Origin: Halioxenophilus aromaticivorans | Lineage (GTDB): Bacteria > Pseudomonadota > Gammaproteobacteria > Pseudomonadales > Cellvibrionaceae | Direction of reading: 5' to 3' | Assembly (NCBI RefSeq): GCF_042850945.1 | Contig: NZ_AP031496.1 | Location: 620,001-684,000 of the forward strand | DNA: 64,000 nucleotides | Shown here: positions 17,740 to 25,623 of the stretch, piece by piece | Position numbering within the stretch: the stretch's first letter is position 1 | Layout of the letters: every line of letters starts with the position of its first letter | Position numbers and translations under genes: made by a program | The notes under the pieces: generated by a model | The model's database searches: none | What the model was told of the DNA's origin: nothing | Seen by the model: the letters and a program-made list of their open reading frames with translations, nothing else

Positions 17740-18162
17740 ATGCAAGCAACCGTGAAGTGGGTGGATGGTGTCCAGTTTCTGGCTGAATCCGGCAGTGGCC
17801 ACAGTGTCGTAATCGATGGCCCGGAAGATCACGGCGGCCGCAATATGGGGGTGCGCCCTATGGAAATGCTGCTACTCGGGGTTGGCGGTTGCGCAACTTT
17901 TGACGTACTCACCATCTTAAAAAAATCTCGCCAAGCGGTAGTGGATTGCCGCTGTGAGTTACAGGCCGAGCGAGCTGATGCTGTGCCTGCGGTATTCACC
18001 AAAATACACCTAAAGTTTGTTGTAACTGGGCAAAAACTGAAAGAGGCGCAAGTGGCGCGAGCGGTTGAATTGTCCGCCACCAAGTATTGCTCGGCTTCCA
18101 TCATGATGACTGGCGCCGGCGTGGAAGTGAGCCACAGCTATGAGGTGATTGAGCAGGTGTAA
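17740..18162 (+). CDS. OsmC-family protein (YhfA-like)
   Basis: A 140-residue OsmC/Ohr fold protein. The two redox-type Cys residues are Cys51 in LLGVGGCATFDV and Cys117 in SATKYCSASIMM, and the RPMEMLLLGVGG helix is typical of the YhfA branch. OsmC proteins reduce organic hydroperoxides with a Cys pair, but the YhfA branch is not well characterised. A GGAG site 9 bases before the ATG supports the start. Divergence from crp is conserved from E. coli (crp-yhfA) to Pseudomonas. It may share the CRP site region with crp. Confidence 0.9.
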   Translation: MQATVKWVDGVQFLAESGSGHSVVIDGPEDHGGRNMGVRPMEMLLLGVGGCATFDVLTILKKSRQAVVDCRCELQAERADAVPAVFTKIHLKFVVTGQKLKEAQVARAVELSATKYCSASIMMTGAGVEVSHSYEVIEQV

Positions 18163-18178
18163 TCGGCCTGCCCCGTTA

Positions 18179-18205
18179 AGCCGGTTAAGAGAAACAGAAC
18201 CGGCT
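18179..18205. terminator. Hairpin between osmC and coq7
   Basis: AGCCGGTT (18179-18186) and AACCGGCT (18198-18205) form a perfect 8-bp stem with an 11-base loop between two convergent genes. No T-run follows on either side, so terminator strength is doubtful. Confidence 0.45.
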
Positions 18206-18260
18206 GGTGCCAGCGTTCCCGGTAAAGGCTCAGGCTACAGGCTCTGACAAAAGGTTCCGA

Positions 18261-18905
18261 CTAAAGATAAAAGCTGGTTTTGGTCATCACGTTACTCACC
18301 AGCGTCATGACCTTTTTCACCGGTTTGGGAAAGTCGGTGCCCCCAGAGGCCAGGGCATGGTCGGCGTGGAGTTGCTCGTCGGCCAGCATTTGCTGCACAA
18401 TTTCGCGGCTTTTGGCATCGGTTTCCGGCAGTTTATCCAGGTGGCTGCGCAGATGCTGGCAAACTTGATCTTCCGTGGCCGCCACAAACCCCAGGGAGAG
18501 TTTATCGCTGACCAAACCCGCACCTGCCCCCAGTGCAAACGACATTCCGTACCATACCGGGTTAAGTAAGCTAGTGCGGCTGTCCAGCTCCGTGAGGCGT
18601 TGCTCGCACCAGGCCAGGTGATCCAGTTCTTCCAGCGCAGCGTTTTCCATATCTTCTCGTACTTCCGGCAATTTGGCCGTGACGGCCTGGCCCTGGTACA
18701 AACCTTGGGCGCACACTTCGCCACAATGATTTACCCGCATCAACCCCGCAGCCTTGCGGCGCTCGGCCTCGGACAGCTCGGCTTCGCTTACCTTAGCGCC
18801 GGGCGAGGCTTTGAACACCGGTTTGTTGCCGGGGGTAAGGGTACGCAGGGCACGGTCGGCCTGGCCCAGCGCATGGTCTAATAGAGATAAATTGCGAAAG
18901 CTCAT
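18261..18905 (-). CDS. coq7: Coq7-type 3-demethoxyubiquinol hydroxylase
   Basis: A 214-residue di-iron enzyme that hydroxylates the quinone ring in a late step of ubiquinone synthesis at the inner membrane. The carboxylate-bridged metal ligands are visible: Glu63 in RVNHCGEVCAQGLY, Glu93 and His96 in LEELDHLAWC, and the second half with DEQLHADHA near residue 180. Length and N-terminus (MSFRNLSLLDHALGQADRAL) agree with the pseudomonad Coq7. It stands alone, convergent with osmC and divergent from the AAA ATPase gene. Confidence 0.95.
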   Translation of the reverse strand: MSFRNLSLLDHALGQADRALRTLTPGNKPVFKASPGAKVSEAELSEAERRKAAGLMRVNHCGEVCAQGLYQGQAVTAKLPEVREDMENAALEELDHLAWCEQRLTELDSRTSLLNPVWYGMSFALGAGAGLVSDKLSLGFVAATEDQVCQHLRSHLDKLPETDAKSREIVQQMLADEQLHADHALASGGTDFPKPVKKVMTLVSNVMTKTSFYL

Positions 18906-19024
18906 AGTAGGTTCCTACAGGTGATGCTGCCTATGCTACGGCAAGTTACGCAGTGGGTTCAAATGTTGGATTGAGCCAAGGCTGGGACTATAGTGAGGAG
19001 ATAATTCAGAAAGGAACTGGGTAA

Positions 19025-20491
19025 ATGGATGATTTGCTGGTTGCGCTAACGGCTAAGGTGCCGCTGGTGGTGATCGAAACCGACGACGAGAAACGCGCCT
19101 GCGAGCAACTGCTGGACTGTGCTCAGGGCCTCAATAAACCCTGCTATCAATGGACGGTGAGCGAGGGTGTTAAAACCCTTAGTAAGGGCCTGCGATTGAT
19201 TGAGCAGGGCCAGCATTGCGAACCCGAAGCCGTGTTACGGCACATAAAAGAGACCGCCACGGCCGGCGTGTATGTGCTGTGCGATTACCACCCCTATTTA
19301 AGCGATAACCCGTTGCTGGTGCGCCTGCTAAAAGATATCGCGCTCAACCAAGATGTTATCGACCATGTGGTGGTGTTGGTATCCCATGAGTTGCCAGTGC
19401 CGCCGGAATTACGTGGCCAGAGCTTGCGGGTGAGATTGCAGTTGCCCAGCGAGCGAGAAATCAGTGCCATTGTGGGGGAAGAGGCGCGCCGTTGGGCGGA
19501 GCTGCGCGGCGGCAAGGCCAGCAGCGATCGCCAGGCGCTACAGCAATTGGTGCGCACCGTGCGCGGCCTCGGCCATCAGGATGTGCGCCGTTTGGTACGC
19601 ACGGCCATTTTTGACGACGGCGTTATCGACCACTCCGACATTCCCGCGGTGAACAAAGCCAAATTTGAACTCATGGATATGGAGGGCGTACTCAGTTTTG
19701 AGTTTGCTGTGCAGCCTATGGATGAAGTGGGTGGATTGGAGAATTTAAAGGCTTGGTTGGCCCAGCGCCAAGCGGTGTTTACCCACCACCAAACTAGCGA
19801 TGATCTGCCCAAAGGAGTGATGCTGGTTGGCGTGCAGGGCGCGGGTAAAAGTTTGGCCGCCAAGGCCGTGGCAAGCTTGTGGCACTTGCCGTTACTGCGT
19901 TTGGATTTTGCGGCTTTGTACAACAAGTTTTTTGGTGAAACCGAGCGCAATTTGCGGCAATCCTTAGCCCAGGCGGAATTGATGTCGCCCTGCGTTTTAT
20001 GGATCGATGAAATTGAAAAAGGCCTCGCCACCGGCGACAGCGATAACGGCACCTCCAAAAGGGTGCTCGGAACCTTGCTCACGTGGATGGCGGAGCGTAA
20101 AGAGCGCGTGTTTATGGTGGCCACCAGCAACGATATATCTCGCCTGCCGCCAGAATTAATGCGAAAAGGGCGCTTTGATGAAATCTTTTTTGTCGACCTA
20201 CCCGGCGAAGACGCGCGCCGAACCATTTTCACCATTCATTTAAATCGCCGAAAAATCAGCGCCATCGATTTTGATTTGGAACTGTTGGTGGAAGCCAGCG
20301 ATGGCTTTAGCGGTGCTGAGATTGAACAGGCTGTGGTTTCTGCTGCGTTTGCCGCCCGAGCCCAGGAAGTGCCGCTCAACGATCAGCTTTTATTGGCGCA
20401 GGTGCATCAAACCCGGCCACTGTCCGTGGTGATGGCCGAACAAGTAACCGCGTTGCGTGGTTGGGCCGACGGCCGCACGGTGATGGCTTAA
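19025..20491 (+). CDS. Ycf46-like AAA+ ATPase
   Basis: A 488-residue protein with a roughly 230-residue N-terminal domain of the Ycf46 type, then a single AAA+ module. Walker A is GVQGAGKS at 269-276, Walker B LWIDEIE at 325-331, and the second region of homology contains the arginine-finger stretch PELMRKGRFDEIFFVDLP. The pore-loop region YNKFFGETERN is also present. Proteins of this class are widespread in marine bacteria, cyanobacteria and plastids; their function is poorly known and links to carbon uptake or stress have been proposed. The ATG follows AAGGAA by 8 bases. It is the last gene before the accessory region. Confidence 0.85.
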   Translation: MDDLLVALTAKVPLVVIETDDEKRACEQLLDCAQGLNKPCYQWTVSEGVKTLSKGLRLIEQGQHCEPEAVLRHIKETATAGVYVLCDYHPYLSDNPLLVRLLKDIALNQDVIDHVVVLVSHELPVPPELRGQSLRVRLQLPSEREISAIVGEEARRWAELRGGKASSDRQALQQLVRTVRGLGHQDVRRLVRTAIFDDGVIDHSDIPAVNKAKFELMDMEGVLSFEFAVQPMDEVGGLENLKAWLAQRQAVFTHHQTSDDLPKGVMLVGVQGAGKSLAAKAVASLWHLPLLRLDFAALYNKFFGETERNLRQSLAQAELMSPCVLWIDEIEKGLATGDSDNGTSKRVLGTLLTWMAERKERVFMVATSNDISRLPPELMRKGRFDEIFFVDLPGEDARRTIFTIHLNRRKISAIDFDLELLVEASDGFSGAEIEQAVVSAAFAARAQEVPLNDQLLLAQVHQTRPLSVVMAEQVTALRGWADGRTVMA

Positions 20492-20832
20492 GCACGAAAT
20501 GCGCTGGATTTAAGTGGCCTAGTCTTTTCGGCTAGTGCCTTTACTGTGCTACGAGCGTAACCTGTTGCGCTAACTCTGTCTTGGTTCCAACCACTTTGCG
20601 CGCAAGTATTGGCTCACTTTGTCACACTGGCGCAAAACGGTAATATCAGCCAGCAACGGAGTGCAAAATGGTTCAGCCTTAAACCTTTTCAACCCCATCT
20701 CGATTAAATCCATCACCCACGCTCAGTGTTTCTTCCTCTCCTATCCTCGTTCATAGGGTTCAGCCTACAGAGACGTTGTCGTAAATCGTTGCGAATTTTT
20801 ATGATGCTCCCTACGGAATATCGGACTATTAA
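20492..20832. other. Gene-free region before the decayed effector gene, 341 bp
   Basis: No coding frame, strong hairpin or repeat is evident. The missing 5' end of the adjacent LysM-type pseudogene would be expected here, but no LysM first half is readable in any frame, so it seems deleted or heavily eroded. Confidence 0.4.
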
Positions 20833-22042
20833 AAAGCGCTCACCCTAATTCAATATGTCAACCCGGAAATTACCGACCCAAATCGAATTTACCCAGGGCA
20901 GCTAATTCGCTTGTACGATTTAGCCCAAGGGGAGTTGGCCTACTGCCCTGTGGAAGAAGCAAACGCATGGAGTTTGGCCGCGTGGCGATATTCAGATAAG
21001 CGCTCCGAAATCGATTCTTGGCTGGATAATCACGCGTTAATGTTGCCCACATTGGAAGCCTACCAACATCACATGACAAAAGATGCCGCAGAGCAAGAAG
21101 CCTTTTCTCTGCTGGCATGGGGGCACCAAAACTATGGCTTGTTGAGTGTCGTTGGCGTGACAGGGTTTAATACTTTTGATGGAATATTGAGCTTGGCCAA
21201 CCGTGCTTTCATCGCTGAAGTTAACGAAGCGTGGTCACAATACCAAGCCGGTCATATCAATAAAAACCAGTATGACTACGGGCGTAAGAAGGCTTTGGAA
21301 GCCTTTGCGAGACAGGTAGGGCCATTTGAAAAGCTCCTTTTTAGGGGGGGAACTACGAAAGAAGCTATTCGCATTACTAGGGCCTGTTGACACTAATTCG
21401 GAGCCTCTGTTGAGTCAGGAAATAGTCCAATCTAGGCGCGAACCGCGAAGTTTGGTGGGCCCAAATAAGCGGTGAGCAACAACGAGTGGGCTATTTCCTG
21501 GCTCAACCCGTAGGGCTGGAGCCAGCTTCCCGCTCAACGTTGTTGCCAATCGCTCATGTAGGCCCACTACATTTCACGCTTGGCGCCTAGTTGAACGGGA
21601 AGCTGTCCGGGGCGCGTAGCCTCCAGCAGTGGTGCCAAATTAGTGTCAACAGGCCCTAGGCAAAAAGCTGTGCCGGCCACGCAGAAAATAGATGCGCAGC
21701 TTGGTCGTTTGTCGCGTTTGGCTAAGTTGTCAAAAAATGGCGGCATACTGTTAAGTGCGGCTGGTGTTGCGGTGGGTTGCCGTTAAATTGCTCATACCGA
21801 AGATAGGCAAAAGAAGAACGAGTTTTTTGTCGAGACAGTGGGTGGAACAGCCGTTGGCGTAGCGGCTAGTGTTGGTTTGGGGATATTATTTGCTGCTACA
21901 CCGGTGGGTTGGGTTACCGCTTGGTGGCGCTGCCGCATACGGTAGTTACAAAGCGGGTGAAGGATTGTCTGGTTTATATAACGCACATGGCAACGAGGTC
22001 GATTTGGTAAGAATGTCAGGAACCGATCGCATATGCCGGTAA
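20833..22042 (+). pseudogene. Decayed LysM-containing gene, candidate secreted effector
   Basis: After a stop at 20830-20832 the frame reads KALTLIQYVNPEI... with PEITDPNRIYPGQLIRL, the second half of a LysM domain, but there is no start codon or first half. It continues to 21380, where a MITE-like element is inserted. Joining across the element (ITR|QKAVPATQKIDAQLGRL) restores the frame. An in-frame TAA follows at 21784, then KKNEFFVETVGGTAVGVAASVGLGI, a glycine-rich hydrophobic segment. A frameshift near 21910-21925 leads to GGAAAYGSYKAGEGL and the end VDLVRMSGTDRICR, stop 22040-22042. LysM plus a membrane-active-looking C-terminus recalls type VI or other secreted toxins; that is inference. 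The last bases overlap the next gene. Confidence 0.7.
21381..21655. mobile_element. 275-bp MITE-like element with 18-bp terminal inverted repeats
   Basis: Perfect terminal inverted repeats GGCCTGTTGACACTAATT (21381-21398) and its complement (21638-21655) are flanked by direct CTAG repeats (21377-21380, 21656-21659), a 4-bp target duplication of the YTAR kind used by IS5-group elements. Excision of element plus one CTAG restores an open frame. There is no transposase gene. Internally, arms A/A' (21410-21429, 21487-21506) and C/C' (21523-21537, 21591-21605) enclose two 53-base segments B (21432-21484) and B' (21538-21590) that are complementary to each other at 41 of 53 positions. The family assignment is inferred from the target duplication. 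Confidence 0.85.
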
Positions 22043-22377
22043 CAGCGCATTTGGTTTTTCTTTTTATATTCTGGCTGGCTTTTATTGGAACTAGATGGAT
22101 TCCAATCGCGTGGCTATTGCTAAGTGCCTTTACGCCAAAATCATTACTGGGTAGGTATTTTAAGGAGCCTCATTTTACACTGGCCGAAACCTATATCATG
22201 CGTGAGTTTCCCGGTAGTTTGATTAGAACCACCATTTGGGGATGGCTGTTAGTAATACCTAAGGTGGACCGAAAAAGAAACATCAAAGATGTGCGATCTT
22301 ACATCCCTCTGTGGTATGCGGTGGGGTTGCGAGTTTTTATAGTGGGTACTGTACTAACGGGAGTCGTTTTTGGCTGA
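22033..22377 (+). CDS. Small membrane protein, candidate immunity protein of the decayed effector
   Basis: An intact 114-residue protein with hydrophobic segments at about 5-36 and 91-113 and a basic amphipathic middle (TYIMREFPGSLIRTTIWGWLL, KVDRKRNIKDVRSY). Its ATG overlaps the end of the upstream pseudogene by 10 bases, the arrangement of a translationally coupled toxin-immunity pair. The toxin gene is broken while this frame is clean, as expected when an immunity gene stays useful against siblings or is only recently freed. The protein family was not recognised and the role is inference from context. Confidence 0.6.
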   Translation: MPVTAHLVFLFIFWLAFIGTRWIPIAWLLLSAFTPKSLLGRYFKEPHFTLAETYIMREFPGSLIRTTIWGWLLVIPKVDRKRNIKDVRSYIPLWYAVGLRVFIVGTVLTGVVFG

Positions 22378-22468
22378 TGGTGTTTTTGTTGTTACTGCCA
22401 GAGGCTTACAGCCAGGGCAAACCCTTGTTCACATTACCTTGGCCAGAATAGAATCGATGACGCTAGAA

Positions 22469-22524
22469 ATCAAAAGGGCCAGAGCGTTTGAAAATTAAAA
22501 ATCAATCGCTCTGACCCTTTTGAT
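22469..22524. repeat. Palindromic repeat, variant AAAAGGG core
   Basis: ATCAAAAGGGCCAGAGCG (22469-22486) and CGCTCTGACCCTTTTGAT (22507-22524) are inverted copies matching at 17 of 18 positions around an AT-rich 20-base loop. It is a variant of the family at 25071 and 26559. Its right arm overlaps the 3' end of the hybrid kinase gene and encodes its last residues (DQKGQSD). Confidence 0.75.
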
Positions 22525-24325
22525 CCAGCCTGCTTTTGTTTTGCGGTTTCACTCGGGCCAGAGCCTGAGCCAGTTGGGCTCGTTCCAGAGGTTTTGCCAA
22601 GTAGTCGTTCATGCCTGCAGCGAGATATTGGTCTTTGTCACCGGCCATGGCGTTGGCAGTGAGGGCAATAATGGTGATGTGGTTGTTGGGTTCAGGGAGT
22701 TCTCTGATGGCCTGGGTGGCCGTTAAGCCATCCATCACCGGCATTTGCACATCCATCAGCACGGCGTCGTAATGCTGCTGCGCCAACGCCTCTATGGCTT
22801 CCAGGCCGTTGTTTGCAATAGTCATAGTGTGGCCCAAGGATTTCACCATCGCTTTTAATACTTTTTGGTTAATAATGTTGTCTTCCGCCGCCAGAATGTT
22901 CAGCTTGTGCTTGGGTTTGCTATTCCAATCAACTGCGCCCATCTGGGCGTTTTGGTTTTCTGGTTGATTTGCGGCCACCCTGGGTAGCCGAACCCAAAAG
23001 GTGCTGCCCTTGTTGGCGGAGCTAGTAACGCCAATTTCGCCCCCCATGAGCTCTACCATTTGCTTACAGATCGCAAGGCCCAAGCCACTGCCACCGTATT
23101 GGCGAGTGGTGGACGAATCCACTTGGGAAAAGCGTTTGAACAGTGTTTTCAGCGCCACATCGGGAATGCCGATGCCGGTATCACTGACTTCTAAACGCAG
23201 GTAGGGCAGGCCTGCGTGCTGCTCCGGGAACAAAGTTACGTTGATGTGCCCTTGGTGGGTAAATTTTACGGCGTTGGAAAAGAAATTGGTGAGTATCTGG
23301 CGCACTCGAGCTTCATCACCGAGCACCGACTTGGGGGTGGCGTAGTCGATGGCAACTTTGATACTTAAGCCCTTGGCTTCTGCCTGGGTTTGGTACAGGC
23401 TGGCAATCTCCTGGACCAGTGCGACCAGCGAATAGGGCTCAGATTGCACCTGGAATTCACCGGCCTCCAGTCGCGAATAGTCCAACACATCCCCCAGCAC
23501 ATCCAATAAGCTGTGTGCGGATTTATGGGCAATCTCTAGGTTTTGGCGGCGTTCGGGGTTGGGCTCGTCGTGCAGAACCAGCTCCAACATGCCCAGCACG
23601 CCATTTAATGGGGTGCGAATCTCATGGCTCATGGTGGCCAAAAATGTGGATTTAGCTTCGCCGGCTCTTTCGGCAGCACGCAGTGCGTCAGCCAATTGCT
23701 CCTGTGTTTTCAGGCGCTCCGCCCGGTCGAAGGCCAAGCCGATTAGCTCTGCCACCGAGGCCACAAAGGAGCTTTCTTCTAACGTCCACTGGCGTATCTG
23801 ATGCACATTTTCGCAACACAAAACGCCACGCACTCCGGCGGCGGAGGGGACGTGGGCGTCGAGCAAAGAAAAAATATTCAGCGGCTTTAAATAGGCTTCG
23901 GTAAACTCCGAGGTTCGCTTGTCGGAGCGGGCATCCTGCACCGTAATTACCCGGTTTTGCGATATGGCCTCGAAGTAACGCGGGCAGTCGCTCATGTGCA
24001 GTACTACGCCGGATTGACGGTTAAACGAAGTGCCCTCGTACAGGCAATCGCAAAGGATACCGTCGCGATTGGCGTTGTAGCTCCAAACACTAACTCGCCG
24101 TACGCCCAGTGCCTGGCTAACCGTGCGAGTAGCTTCCAACAGCAATTGATCCAGTGTCGTGTCTGAGTAGAACTGCATGCGCATAAGCCGATCCAGCTCG
24201 GCATTGTAGGCCCGCATACGTGCCAACACGGTGGTGGCTTCGTGGATGCCTGGTGCGGGCTCTCTTTCAGCACTAGCGCCTTGGGCGTTGGCAGTGGCGC
24301 TGGTTTGTTCTGCCTTATGACTCAA
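22502..24325 (-). CDS. Hybrid sensor histidine kinase with GAF and receiver domains
   Basis: A 607-residue soluble hybrid kinase without membrane segments. An N-terminal GAF domain covers about 53-203 (QALGVRRVSVWSYNANRDGI, GVRGVLCCENV). A short coiled coil leads to HisKA with His234 in MSHEIRTPLNGVLGM, then the ATPase domain (NFFSNAVKFT, VSDTGIGIP, GGSGLGLAI). A receiver follows with Asp525 in VLMDVQMPVMDG and Lys578. Phospho-relay from His234 to Asp525 is expected; the output partner is not in the window. The C-terminal seven residues are encoded by the palindromic repeat at 22507-22524, so the original end may have been altered by its insertion. It occupies the place after purD where pseudomonads have retS, but lacks RetS sensor features. 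Confidence 0.9.
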   Translation of the reverse strand: MSHKAEQTSATANAQGASAEREPAPGIHEATTVLARMRAYNAELDRLMRMQFYSDTTLDQLLLEATRTVSQALGVRRVSVWSYNANRDGILCDCLYEGTSFNRQSGVVLHMSDCPRYFEAISQNRVITVQDARSDKRTSEFTEAYLKPLNIFSLLDAHVPSAAGVRGVLCCENVHQIRQWTLEESSFVASVAELIGLAFDRAERLKTQEQLADALRAAERAGEAKSTFLATMSHEIRTPLNGVLGMLELVLHDEPNPERRQNLEIAHKSAHSLLDVLGDVLDYSRLEAGEFQVQSEPYSLVALVQEIASLYQTQAEAKGLSIKVAIDYATPKSVLGDEARVRQILTNFFSNAVKFTHQGHINVTLFPEQHAGLPYLRLEVSDTGIGIPDVALKTLFKRFSQVDSSTTRQYGGSGLGLAICKQMVELMGGEIGVTSSANKGSTFWVRLPRVAANQPENQNAQMGAVDWNSKPKHKLNILAAEDNIINQKVLKAMVKSLGHTMTIANNGLEAIEALAQQHYDAVLMDVQMPVMDGLTATQAIRELPEPNNHITIIALTANAMAGDKDQYLAAGMNDYLAKPLERAQLAQALARVKPQNKSRLDQKGQSD

Positions 24326-24641
24326 TCGAACCTCGGTAAAAAAGTATCAATACTCATTTAAATATATCATCTAAATAAAATCCTGCTTGACGCCTGAGGC
24401 CCTAATTTGTGCCCTCTGTGGCTTACTATGGCGCGCCAAGCGACACCAAAAGATTTCGCAAAAGAAAAGAGCCATTCGTAATAAAGTCTATGACGCATTT
24501 AGAAATATGTTGACGCAAAAAGCCACAAACGGCGCAGCAGTAACGAGGCGTGCGTCAATAGTAGTAGAAAACAGCGTGGATTAATGCCACTGACAAATCA
24601 ATAGTGGCGCTTAAATCGCTTTGCTATGAGGCGGGGCCGTA
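24326..24641. other. Intergenic region, 316 bp
   Basis: The part near 24330-24380 is AT-rich and should hold the hybrid kinase promoter. A 6-bp hairpin (GCCACT ... AGTGGC, about 24591-24613) lies after the DUF4242 stop and has no T-run. A plus-strand 65-codon frame (24387-24584) looks non-coding. Confidence 0.4.
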
Positions 24642-24914
24642 TTATTCGGCGGAGGTGGGGTCGATGATATTTTTGACTTCGGCAATACTGTTAGCGGGGA
24701 AGCCACCCATCTCTGCATGCTGACGTACGCTGGCTTCGTCCGGGGCGATGTACACGCAATAAATTTTGTTGTCAGTGACATAACTTTGCAGCCACTGTAC
24801 CTGAGGTCCGAGCTGGTTTAGCACCCCGCAGGATTTTTGTGAAATAGCTTGCAGTTCTGCCGTGGTTAAATCGCCGGCGGCGGGAATTTCGCGTTCAATG
24901 ACGTACTTGGGCAT
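24642..24914 (-). CDS. DUF4242 domain protein
   Basis: A 90-residue protein matching the DUF4242 pattern closely: MPKYVIEREIPAAGDLT at the start, ISQKSCGVLNQLGPQVQW, SYVTDNKIYCVYIAPDE, and FPANSIAEVKNIIDPTSAE at the end. ATG 24914 has AGGAG 7 bases upstream, so the 19-residue longer frame is rejected. The fold is a small ferredoxin-like dimer; some members are described as nickel-binding, and the physiological role is unclear. It stands alone next to a palindromic repeat. Confidence 0.85.
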   Translation of the reverse strand: MPKYVIEREIPAAGDLTTAELQAISQKSCGVLNQLGPQVQWLQSYVTDNKIYCVYIAPDEASVRQHAEMGGFPANSIAEVKNIIDPTSAE

Positions 24915-25070
24915 AGTGAGCTCCTGTTGATCGTTTTTATGTTTGTACAACGGGTAAGGCGAGCTAGGCATTTATGCTAACAGCCGGCGTTAGCTAGGTC
25001 GCGCACAGGGGGCGTTACTTTAGTATTGCCAAAGCTTACTTTGGTACCGTCCTCCCCAGGGTGGATTAGG

Positions 25071-25124
25071 ATCAATGGGGTCAGAGCGGTTGATTTTAAA
25101 ATCAACCGCTCTGACCCCATTGAT
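25071..25124. repeat. Perfect 54-bp palindrome of the ATCAATGGGGTCAGAGC family
   Basis: Bases 25071-25097 are the exact complement of 25098-25124, with no loop: arms start ATCAATGGGGTCAGAGCGG and meet at TTTTAAAA. A T7 run follows at 25124-25130, so it can fold into a long hairpin and act as a plus-strand terminator. It separates the DUF4242 gene (reading away) from the broken GNAT gene. Confidence 0.9.
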
Positions 25125-25146
25125 TTTTTTACAGAAGGAGTGAGTT

Positions 25147-25541
25147 GTGACGATGGAATATCGGGTGAGTTGTCACCCGGATGAGATCGATTTTGATTTT
25201 GTGCACGGTTTTATTGCTGAATCTTATTGGGCGGCGGTATTGCAAAAGCTACACAGCAAAAAGCCATGGATAACTCTCTGTGCTTTGCCCGGGTGATTAC
25301 CGATAAGGCAACTTTCGCCTATTTGGCAGACGTATTTATCGCGCAGGGACATCGTTCGGTGGGGTTGAGCAAACTGCTAATGCGATCGGTGCTAGCTCAC
25401 CCCGATTTGCAGGGCTTGCGCCGAATGTTATTAGCCACCCGGGATGCCCACGGTTTGTATGGGCAGTTTGGTTTCACCGAATTGGCGAACCCAAATACGT
25501 TTATGGAATTATGGCAGCCCGATATTTATCAACCGAGCTAG
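25147..25541 (+). pseudogene. Frameshifted GNAT acetyltransferase
   Basis: GAAGGAG (25134-25140) precedes GTG 25147 (ATG 25153 also in frame), giving MEYRVSCHPDEIDFDFVHGFIAESYW. At about 25231-25238 (GCGGCGG) the frame must shift by one base to continue as GGIAKATQQKAMDNSLCF, ARVITDKATFAYLADVFIA and HRSVGLSKLLM, ending in GLYGQFGFTELANPNTFMELW. These are the conserved parts of a GNAT enzyme. Between SLCF and ARV about 10-15 residues usually present (strand with VGFARV) are missing, so there is an internal deletion as well. A sequencing error could explain the shift but not the deletion. Confidence 0.75.
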
Positions 25542-25623
25542 CGCGGTCGCAATTGATATAGGGCAGGCTTGCTGTGATGGTTTGGGGGTGACGGTGACGG
25601 TGACGGGCGACAAGGCGCGGACG

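Noticed and set aside
22502..24325. RetS orthologue, expected beside purD in pseudomonads
   Set aside because: It has a GAF domain and one receiver and lacks the 7TM and periplasmic sensor regions of RetS.
24387..24584. Plus-strand 65-codon frame between the hybrid kinase and DUF4242 genes
   Set aside because: No ribosome binding site and low-quality translation; it sits in the kinase promoter region.
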